A stretch of 5,532 bases of DNA from an uncultured Rubellimicrobium sp. (GTDB lineage: Bacteria; Pseudomonadota; Alphaproteobacteria; Rhodobacterales; Rhodobacteraceae): contig CADCUU010000175.1 of the NCBI GenBank assembly GCA_902805995.1, positions 1 through 5,532 of the forward strand, in the 5' to 3' direction. Both the position numbers and the translations under genes were made by a program. Shown here piece after piece: positions 1 to 5,532 of this stretch; position 1 is the first letter of the stretch, and the number at the start of each line of letters is the position of its first letter. Below the pieces are notes generated by a model that was not told where the DNA came from, searched no databases, and saw nothing but the letters and a program-made list of their open reading frames with translations.

Positions 1-337
1 CGGTGCCCGCGGCGATCCACTCCCCCAGGAACGACCCCCGGCGCAGCCGGAGCGAGCGGCGGCGCAGCGCCTCGGTCATGAGGAGGACCAGGGCCGCGAA
101 CAGGCCGGGCGGCCGCTGGAACAGGAAGTCGGCCAGAAGGAAGACCAGCGCCACGACGAGGACGGGCAGCGTGTCGGGGCGCCGCGCCGCCCAGGCCGCC
201 GTCACCGCGAGGAGGATGTCGGGCGTCGCATAGGCCCGCGGCACGGTGTTGAGAGGCAGGAGCGGCGCCGCGATCAGCACGAAGGCCAGCAGGAGATAGG
301 CGATCCGCCCTGCCCAGGGCCCCCGCCCCTCAGTCAC
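1..337 (-). CDS. mreD: MreD, rod shape-determining membrane protein (N-terminal 112 residues; truncated by window edge)
   Basis: MreD is the small integral-membrane partner of MreC in the elongasome, which directs lateral-wall peptidoglycan synthesis. The frame opens with GTG at 335-337 and stays open to the window edge. It has a GGAG ribosome binding site at 345-348, seven bases upstream. The product is very hydrophobic. A first membrane segment lies near residues 12-29 (IAYLLLAFVLIAAPLLPL). Further ones lie near 40-50 and 57-74, followed by LLADFLFQRPPGLFAALVLL at about 67-86 and the basic segment LRRRSLRLRR at 91-100. This LADFLFQRPPGL pattern is typical of alphaproteobacterial MreD. The start codon overlaps the end of mreC by eight bases (330-337), which suggests translational coupling. 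The family is usually about 160-180 residues, so roughly the last third is missing here. mrdA and rodA often follow in such operons, but that lies outside the window. Confidence 0.9.
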   Translation of the reverse strand, partial: MTEGRGPWAGRIAYLLLAFVLIAAPLLPLNTVPRAYATPDILLAVTAAWAARRPDTLPVLVVALVFLLADFLFQRPPGLFAALVLLMTEALRRRSLRLRRGSFLGEWIAAGT

Positions 338-1307
338 CGCCGGGCTCCGGCGTGGCCGGTGCGGCGGAGCTCCCCGCGAGCACGGAAGGCGGGGGCGGGG
401 GGCCGATGAAATCGGGGTCGCCGGGGACCGGGGGCAGGGGGGCGATGCCCGCGGTGGGGACGATCAGCCCGCCCGTATCCGCGATCGCCTCCACCAGGGG
501 GCTGCGGAGGACGCGGACGAATTCGAGCTGTTCGTAATCGGCCGCAAGGCGCAGGCGCAGGCGGCCGTCCGTGCCCAGCGCTACGCGCCCTACGAGGAGG
601 CCCGCCGGGAAGAGCTGTCCGTCGCCGGCCGTCACCACCCGGTCGCCGGGGCGCACGGCGTCGCGGTCCTCGAGGAAGTCGAGAAGCGGGTAGAAGCTGT
701 TGTCCCCCGTCAGGATCGCCTTCTGGCCCGAAGGTTCCACGCTCACGGGGATGCGGGAGGAGCTGTCGGTCAGCAGGATCACGCGGCTCGTGGACTGGCC
801 CACGCCCGAGACCCGGCCCACGAGGCCCAGCCCGTCCATGGTGGGCCAGCCGTCGGTGATACCGTCGCGGCGGCCCACGTTGAGGAGCACCGACTGGCGG
901 AAGGGGCTCCCCGAGTCCGCCATCACGGTGCCGGTGATGTAGGTGAGCTGGGGGACGAGGCTCACGTTGTTGAGGTCGCGGAGCTTGGCGTTCTCCTGTT
1001 CCAGCCGCAGCGCGGCCTCGCGCCAGACGGAGAGCTGCTGGATCTCGCGCCGGAGCTCCAGGTTCTGCTCGTGGATGCGCTGGTAGCTGCGGAAGTCCTG
1101 CCCCAGCGCGATGATCCCTGTCACGGGGGCCATCATCCAGTCGAGCCGGGGCACCACGGCATCGATCACGTCGGCGCGCAGGCGTTCCACGCGGGGGGAG
1201 TCGATGCGCCAGACCACGAACAGCAGGAGGCAGACCAGCACCAGCAGCCCCACGAGGAGACGCCGGAGCGGTCGCACGAAGTCTTCGCTGGTGCGTTCCC
1301 TGGCCAT
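330..1307 (-). CDS. mreC: MreC, rod shape-determining periplasmic scaffold protein
   Basis: MreC is a bitopic inner-membrane protein. It links cytoplasmic MreB/MreD to periplasmic penicillin-binding proteins during cell elongation. The 325-residue product has a short basic cytoplasmic N-terminus (residues 1-16), one membrane helix at about 17-33 (LLVGLLVLVCLLLFVVW), and a heptad-like coiled coil at about 75-112. The twin beta-barrel MreC domain follows, at about 120-272, with conserved stretches such as LLNVGRRDGITDGWPTM (141-157), GLVGRVSGVG (161-170), VILLTDSSSRIPV (176-188) and GDRVVTAGDGQLFPAGLLVG (221-240). The last 40 or so residues are a proline-rich tail containing PPPPP, beyond the domain. 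The ATG start at 1305-1307 is 18 bp after the mreB stop, with a modest GGGA ribosome binding site in the gap. The gene lies between mreB and mreD in the same operon and overlaps mreD by eight bases. The assignment is very secure. Confidence 0.97.
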   Translation of the reverse strand: MARERTSEDFVRPLRRLLVGLLVLVCLLLFVVWRIDSPRVERLRADVIDAVVPRLDWMMAPVTGIIALGQDFRSYQRIHEQNLELRREIQQLSVWREAALRLEQENAKLRDLNNVSLVPQLTYITGTVMADSGSPFRQSVLLNVGRRDGITDGWPTMDGLGLVGRVSGVGQSTSRVILLTDSSSRIPVSVEPSGQKAILTGDNSFYPLLDFLEDRDAVRPGDRVVTAGDGQLFPAGLLVGRVALGTDGRLRLRLAADYEQLEFVRVLRSPLVEAIADTGGLIVPTAGIAPLPPVPGDPDFIGPPPPPSVLAGSSAAPATPEPGGD

Positions 1308-1325
1308 CCGTTGTCCCAGCGGATC

Positions 1326-2451
<1,126 letters not shown>

Positions 2452-2528
2452 GGCTGCATCACGGCTTCGTTTGGCGCATTTCCGCCGCAGTGTCGCAAGG
2501 TCCGGCGCCATAATTGGGCGAACGGGTG

Positions 2529-2555
2529 GAGGAGTGCCCCAGTGGGGCACTCCTC
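2529..2555 (-). terminator. Hairpin after leuA, probable terminator without U-tract
   Basis: Arms GAGGAGTGCCCC (2529-2540) and GGGGCACTCCTC (2544-2555) form a perfect 12-bp stem with a three-base loop. It begins 12 bases after the leuA stop codon (2568-2570). On the leuA transcript it is followed by CACCCGTT, so there is no run of U residues. Its position and stability suit a 3'-end/terminator or an mRNA-stabilising hairpin separating leuA from mreBCD. The stem is symmetric, so orientation is inferred from context. Confidence 0.65.
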
Positions 2556-2567
2556 TGGGCAGGATCG

Positions 2568-4130
2568 TCAGCCGGCGTCGCGGTAGCTGACCGTCTTGGT
2601 GTCCGCGCCGGGGGCCGACTTCTCTCGCCGGACGAGGAGGCGATTGATCGCGTTGATGTAGGCCTTGGCGCTGGCCACGACCGTGTCGGTGTCGGCGGAC
2701 TGGCCTGTCGCTATGCGGCCCTGCTCCTCCAGCCGGACGGAGACGGTGGCCTGGGCGTCGGTGCCCTCCGTGACCGCCTGGACCTGGTAGATCTGGAGCG
2801 TGGCGCCGTGGGGGAAGAGCGACTTCACGGCGTTGAAGGTCGCGTCCACGGGGCCGTCGCCGGTGGCGGTGGCGCTGCGCTCCTGGCCGTCGATCTCCAG
2901 CACGATGTCGGCCTTTTGCGGGCCGTCGGTGCCGCAGATGACGCGCAGATGCTTGAGCTTGATCCGATCCTCGGCCGCGTCGTTCTGGAGGACGAGCGCG
3001 ATGAGGTCCTCGTCGAAGACCTCCTTCTTGCGGTCGGCGAGGTCCTTGAAGCGCACGAACACGTCGTTGAGCTGGTTGTCGGCGAGGTCGAAGCCCAACT
3101 CCTTGAGCTTGGAGCGGAGGGCGGCGCGGCCGGAATGCTTGCCCATGACGAGGTTGGTGTCGTTGAGTCCCACGTCCTGCGGGCGCATGATCTCGAACGT
3201 CTCGGCGTTCTTGAGCATGCCGTCCTGGTGGATGCCCGATTCGTGGGCGAAGGCGTTCTTGCCGACGATGGCCTTGTTGAACTGGACCGGGAAGCCCGAC
3301 ACCGTGGCCACCCGGCGCGAGATGTTCATGATCTTGGTCGTGTCGATGCCCGTGCGGTAGGGCATGATGTCGTGGCGGACCTTGAGGGCCATCACGACTT
3401 CCTCCAGGGCGGTGTTGCCGGCGCGTTCGCCCAGGCCGTTGATCGTGCATTCGACCTGCCGGGCCCCGGCCTCCACGGCGGCCAGCGAGTTCGCGGTCGC
3501 CATGCCGAGGTCGTTGTGGCAGTGGGTCGCGAAGATGATGCCGTCGGCGCCCGGCACGCGTTCGAGGAGCATCGCGATCAGCGCGGCGCTTTCACGGGGC
3601 GCGGTGTAGCCCACGGTGTCGGGGATGTTGATCGTGGTGGCGCCGGCCTTGATCGCGATCTCCACCACGCGGCAGAGGTAGTCGTGTTCCGTCCGCGTGG
3701 CATCCATGGGGGACCACTGCACGTCCTCGCAGAGGTTCCGCGCATGGGTCACCGTCTCGTGGATGCGCTGGGCCATCTGGTCCTGGTCGAGGTTCGGGAT
3801 GGCGCGGTGGAGCGGCGAGGTGCCGATGAAGGTGTGGATGCGCGGGGCTTTCGCGTGGCGCACGGCCTCCCAGCAGCGGTCGATGTCCTTGAAGTTCGCG
3901 CGGGCGAGGCCGCAGACGCTGGCGTTCCGGGTGACCTTGGCGATCTCGCTCACGGCCTTGAAGTCGCCCTCGGAGGCGATGGGGAAGCCCGCTTCGATGA
4001 TGTCCACGCCCATCTCGTCGAGGAGCTGGGCGATCTCCAGCTTTTCCTCGTGGGTCATGGTGGCGCCGGGCGATTGCTCGCCGTCGCGGAGCGTGGTGTC
4101 GAAGATGCGTACGCGGTCTGTGGTGGGCAT
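2568..4130 (-). CDS. leuA: LeuA, 2-isopropylmalate synthase
   Basis: LeuA catalyses the first committed step of leucine biosynthesis: acetyl-CoA plus 2-ketoisovalerate to 2-isopropylmalate, in the cytosol. The 520-residue product matches the usual bacterial length. The catalytic TIM barrel of the HMGL-like family covers about residues 8-270. Its signature FDTTLRDGEQSPG (10-22) includes metal ligand D11. HCHNDLG (203-209) supplies two histidine ligands, and NGLGERAGNTALEEV (231-245) contains the conserved GxGERxGN segment. The linker motif AFAHESGIHQDGMLK (293-307) follows. The C-terminal LeuA dimer/allosteric domain, site of leucine feedback inhibition in the family, spans about 375-505 and ends in the typical ASAKAYINAINRLL (487-500). 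The ATG at 4128-4130 is preceded by AGGAG ten bases upstream (4141-4145). A leucine leader peptide and alternative RNA stems lie just upstream (4141-4249). A hairpin follows the stop codon. Confidence 0.97.
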   Translation of the reverse strand: MPTTDRVRIFDTTLRDGEQSPGATMTHEEKLEIAQLLDEMGVDIIEAGFPIASEGDFKAVSEIAKVTRNASVCGLARANFKDIDRCWEAVRHAKAPRIHTFIGTSPLHRAIPNLDQDQMAQRIHETVTHARNLCEDVQWSPMDATRTEHDYLCRVVEIAIKAGATTINIPDTVGYTAPRESAALIAMLLERVPGADGIIFATHCHNDLGMATANSLAAVEAGARQVECTINGLGERAGNTALEEVVMALKVRHDIMPYRTGIDTTKIMNISRRVATVSGFPVQFNKAIVGKNAFAHESGIHQDGMLKNAETFEIMRPQDVGLNDTNLVMGKHSGRAALRSKLKELGFDLADNQLNDVFVRFKDLADRKKEVFDEDLIALVLQNDAAEDRIKLKHLRVICGTDGPQKADIVLEIDGQERSATATGDGPVDATFNAVKSLFPHGATLQIYQVQAVTEGTDAQATVSVRLEEQGRIATGQSADTDTVVASAKAYINAINRLLVRREKSAPGADTKTVSYRDAG

Positions 4131-4140
4131 GACGTCTTGT

Positions 4141-4231
4141 CTCCTGTCTCTGTGTCTCTCCTTCGGCGCGGGGACCCCTCCGAGCGGCGCGCCGAAAGGC
4201 CCGCTCAGAGGCGGCTAAGGAGAAGCAGGAG
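4141..4231 (-). promoter_or_regulatory. leuA leader RNA with mutually exclusive stems (attenuator)
   Basis: Three pairings can be read by eye on the minus-strand RNA. Stem A pairs 4201-4211 (CCTCTGAGCGG, containing the leader stop codon) with 4177-4187 (CCGCTCGGAGG): 11 bp with one G-U pair. Stem B pairs 4188-4196 (TTCGGCGCG) with 4162-4170 (CGCGCCGAA): 9 perfect bp, extendable by a wobble and one further pair. Pairing C joins the leucine-codon run to purine-rich segments: 4217-4223 (TCTCCTT) with 4157-4163 (AAGGAGA), and 4226-4231 (CTCCTG) with 4141-4146 (CAGGAG, the leuA ribosome binding site). A and B interleave, so they exclude each other unless a pseudoknot forms. C can enclose A but competes with B. 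No U-tract follows any stem. The leucine-responsive role is inferred from the leader peptide; the switch mechanism is a hypothesis. Confidence 0.65.
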
Positions 4232-4249
4232 GGCGCGAGGGTGCGTCAT
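4205..4249 (-). CDS. leuL: Leucine leader peptide upstream of leuA (14 aa)
   Basis: This short frame starts at ATG 4247-4249 and ends at TGA 4205-4207, encoding MTHPRALLLLLSRL. Six of 14 residues are leucine, five of them consecutive (codons CTC CTG CTT CTC CTT at 4217-4231). Two of the six leucine codons are CTT, which is rare in the neighbouring genes. An AAGG element at 4259-4262, nine bases upstream, could be the ribosome binding site. The stop lies 74 bases before the leuA start. Leader peptides rich in the pathway's end-product amino acid, placed just before the first biosynthetic gene, are the established hallmark of ribosome-mediated attenuation, as in the enterobacterial leu operon. 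The peptide itself probably has no function; its translation rate senses charged leucyl-tRNA. Its length and lack of homology make it easy for automated annotation to miss. Confidence 0.85.
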   Translation of the reverse strand: MTHPRALLLLLSRL

Positions 4250-4439
4250 GGGGCGGGACCTTAGCGGCATCCGTTCCGGGGGGGAAGGGGGCTTTGCCGG
4301 GTTTGGAAGGTGGCGGCTGTCGGGTGTTCGGGGCGGGAGTTCGGGCTTGTCCATGGCCAGGTCGCCCGGGGATGGGCAGGTCGTCGGAGGTTGGATGGAG
4401 GCTGTTGGCCCGCTTCGCTCGGCGGCTTAGATCGGGGGG

Positions 4440-5105
4440 ATGGAACGGGCATTGGTCATAGGCGACTCGGGCGGGATCGGGGCGGCGCTGGCGGAGGCGC
4501 TGGCGGCGCGGGGCGCGCGGGTCACGGGGCTGTCGCGGTCGGGCGACGGGCTCGACCTGCGGGACCCTGTGGCCATCGAGCGGGTGATGGGCGGGGTCGA
4601 GGGGCCGTTCGACGCGGTGCTGATCGCGACCGGGATCCTCGCGCCCCAAGGGGGTGGTCCGGAGAAGGCGCTGGCGGCGCTGGAGGCGGGCGCCATGGCC
4701 GAGGTGATGCAGGTCAATGCCATCGGGCCCGCGCTGATCCTGCGGCATATGCCGCGTCTGCTGCCGCGCCGGGGACGGTCGGTGCTGGGCGTGCTGTCGG
4801 CCCGGGTGGGGAGCATCGGGGACAACCGGCTGGGCGGCTGGCATTCCTACCGAGCCTCCAAGGCGGCGCTGAACCAGATCGTGCGGGGCACGGCGATCGA
4901 GATCGGGCGGAGCCATCGCGAGGCGGTCGTGGCGGCGCTGCATCCCGGGACCGTGGAGACGGACTTCACCGCGAGTTATTCGCCGTCGCACGGGAAGCTC
5001 TCCCCCCAAGAGGTCGCGGGGCGGCTGCTGGGGGTGCTGGATCGGCTGACGCCCGGGGAGACGGGGCGGTTCTGGGATCATGAGGGGCGGGAGGTGCCTT
5101 GGTGA
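4440..5105 (+). CDS. Short-chain dehydrogenase/reductase, C-factor-like, unknown substrate
   Basis: This 221-residue protein belongs to the classical SDR superfamily of NAD(P)-dependent oxidoreductases with a Rossmann fold, and is presumably cytosolic. The dinucleotide-binding loop is GDSGGIG (8-14), a variant of TGxxxGIG in which the first position is not T. RSGDGLDLRD (33-42) fits the cofactor-specificity region; the early arginine hints at NADPH. ATGIL (63-67) replaces the usual NNAG motif. N93, S120, Y137 and K141 (in YRASK) form a complete catalytic tetrad, and HPGTVETDF (168-176) is the conserved post-catalytic segment. It is short for classical SDRs (about 250), resembling compact C-factor/CsgA-like members. 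The ATG start is chosen because the family begins directly with the first beta strand (RALVIG). The ribosome binding site is poor: a run of G directly abuts the start codon. It is divergent from leuA, with 190 bp between its start and the leader peptide. The substrate cannot be told from sequence. Confidence 0.9.
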   Translation: MERALVIGDSGGIGAALAEALAARGARVTGLSRSGDGLDLRDPVAIERVMGGVEGPFDAVLIATGILAPQGGGPEKALAALEAGAMAEVMQVNAIGPALILRHMPRLLPRRGRSVLGVLSARVGSIGDNRLGGWHSYRASKAALNQIVRGTAIEIGRSHREAVVAALHPGTVETDFTASYSPSHGKLSPQEVAGRLLGVLDRLTPGETGRFWDHEGREVPW

Positions 5106-5123
5106 GGGCGTCCCTGGGCTGGG

Positions 5124-5300
5124 GGATCGTGCTGGCCTGAGGTGGGGCGGTCCCGGGCCCTGAGAACCGTGCCTGTTCGGGCGAGGCGGACGCGGGTTCT
5201 GCGGATCGTGCCCGTCTGAGGTGGGGTGAGACTGTCCCCGGGCACGGAGAATCGTTCCCGTGTGCGTCGAGGCAGGCCCGAAGCTGGAGGACTGCGCCCG
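5124..5300. repeat. Degenerate tandem repeat, about 40-bp unit, four to five copies
   Basis: The 223-bp gap between the SDR stop and the convergent frame shows no gene. It contains related blocks whose cores are cgtgct (5128), cgtgcc (5168), cgtgcc (5207), cgttcc (5253) and, more doubtfully, ctgcgcc (5292), so the spacings are 40, 39, 46 and about 39 bases. Most cores are preceded by GGAT or GAGAA and followed about ten bases later by a GAGG-type block. The clearest level is a 79-base direct repeat: GGATCGTG at 5124 and 5203, then CTGAGGTGGGG at 5137 and 5216. Later elements (CCCGGG, GAGAA) are offset by 85. It looks like a decayed minisatellite; function is unknown. Confidence 0.5.
5207..5246. 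terminator. Inverted repeat between convergent genes, possible terminator
   Basis: CGTGCCCG (5207-5214) and CGGGCACG (5239-5246) form a perfect 8-bp stem with a 24-base loop, about 100 bases after the SDR stop and 80 bases before the end of the convergent frame. The position would suit a bidirectional terminator, but there is no T-tract and the loop is long. The arms also lie inside the degenerate repeat, so the pairing may be incidental. Confidence 0.25.
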
Positions 5301-5328
5301 CCCGGGGGTGCCGTGGCGGTCCGGAGGG

Positions 5329-5532
5329 TTACTCGGCGGGAGCAGAGGCCTCGGCTTCGGGGGGGGATTCGGTCGTGCCCGTTCCGGTCTCGCCTGTCGC
5401 TGGGGCAGGGGCCTCGGGCGGGGGGGTCGGAGTCTCGGCGGGGGCGTGGGCGGGGGGCTGGGGGGTGGGGGGCTCCTCGGGGGGCTCGGTTGCGGCAGGC
5501 TCGGCGGCGGGTTCGGTCGGTGCGGCGGGGGC
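5329..5532 (-). CDS. C-terminal Pro/Ala/Glu/Thr-rich tail of an unidentified protein (5' end outside window)
   Basis: A minus-strand frame enters from the right edge and ends at TAA 5329-5331, giving 67 in-window residues ending EAEASAPAE. By hand count about 60 of the 67 are Pro (21), Ala (17), Glu (12) or Thr (10), so this is a low-complexity, probably disordered, acidic tail. The third codon position is almost always G or C, as in the neighbouring genes, and the frame has no internal stop. Such tails occur at the ends of many unrelated alphaproteobacterial proteins, so no family can be named. In GC-rich DNA other frames also stay open, so coding status is likely but not proven; the start and main domain are not visible. 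It is convergent with the SDR gene. Confidence 0.5.
   Translation of the reverse strand, partial: APAAPTEPAAEPAATEPPEEPPTPQPPAHAPAETPTPPPEAPAPATGETGTGTTESPPEAEASAPAE

Noticed and set aside
4131..4204. A classical intrinsic terminator in the leuA leader
   Set aside because: Stems are present but none is followed by a U-rich stretch; the downstream sequence is purine-rich (AGAGACACAGAGA), so the region was described as alternative stems instead.
2514..4430. A 638-codon open frame on the plus strand, antisense to leuA
   Set aside because: It is the mirror of leuA in high-GC DNA, with composition dominated by D, V, G, H and R typical of antisense frames and no recognisable domain. leuA is unmistakable on the other strand.
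4409..4442. TTGGCC and TTAGAT, 16 bp apart, as an SDR promoter
   Set aside because: Weak matches to both boxes, and the implied transcript start would fall at or past the start codon; not supportable as a feature.
4310..5083. Plus-strand frame of 257 codons and minus-strand frame of 288 codons overlapping the SDR gene
   Set aside because: Both are Gly/Arg/Ala- or Pro/Arg-rich shadows of the SDR frame, which carries a full catalytic tetrad.

Overview
The window looks like chromosomal DNA from a high-GC alphaproteobacterium, most likely a member of the Rhodobacterales/Paracoccaceae. This rests on strong G/C bias at third codon positions, on an MreB/MreC/MreD set that reads like those of that group, and on a minus-strand leuA lying just upstream of mreB. 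The assignment is an inference from protein character; no search was run. No mobile element, CRISPR array, tRNA or rRNA was seen.

Layout, left to right. Positions 1-2357 hold the rod-shape operon on the minus strand, transcribed in the order mreB (1326-2357), mreC (330-1307), mreD (337 down to the window edge, truncated). The genes are tightly packed: 18 bp between mreB and mreC, and an 8-base overlap between mreC and mreD. Positions 2358-2567 separate mreB from leuA and contain a weak candidate mreB promoter and a perfect 12-bp hairpin just after leuA. Positions 2568-4130 hold leuA (2-isopropylmalate synthase, minus strand). Immediately upstream of it, at 4205-4249, is a 14-codon reading frame encoding MTHPRALLLLLSRL, with five leucine codons in a row. 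This is a textbook leucine leader peptide (leuL), followed by RNA segments able to form mutually exclusive stems. Divergently, at 4440-5105 on the plus strand, lies a short-chain dehydrogenase/reductase. Positions 5106-5328 are non-coding and contain a degenerate tandem repeat of about 40 bp. The window ends inside a minus-strand reading frame (5329 to the edge) that encodes a Pro/Ala/Glu/Thr-rich C-terminal tail of an unidentified protein.

How the parts work together. MreB (actin-like filament), MreC (periplasmic scaffold) and MreD (integral membrane partner) form the core of the elongasome that directs lateral peptidoglycan synthesis. LeuA commits 2-ketoisovalerate to leucine synthesis. The upstream leader lets leucyl-tRNA supply be sensed through ribosome pausing. 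The most interesting feature is this leader. No U-tract terminator is visible, but the leucine-codon run is complementary to two purine-rich segments, one of which is the leuA ribosome binding site. That suggests control of leuA translation initiation rather than, or in addition to, classical transcription attenuation.
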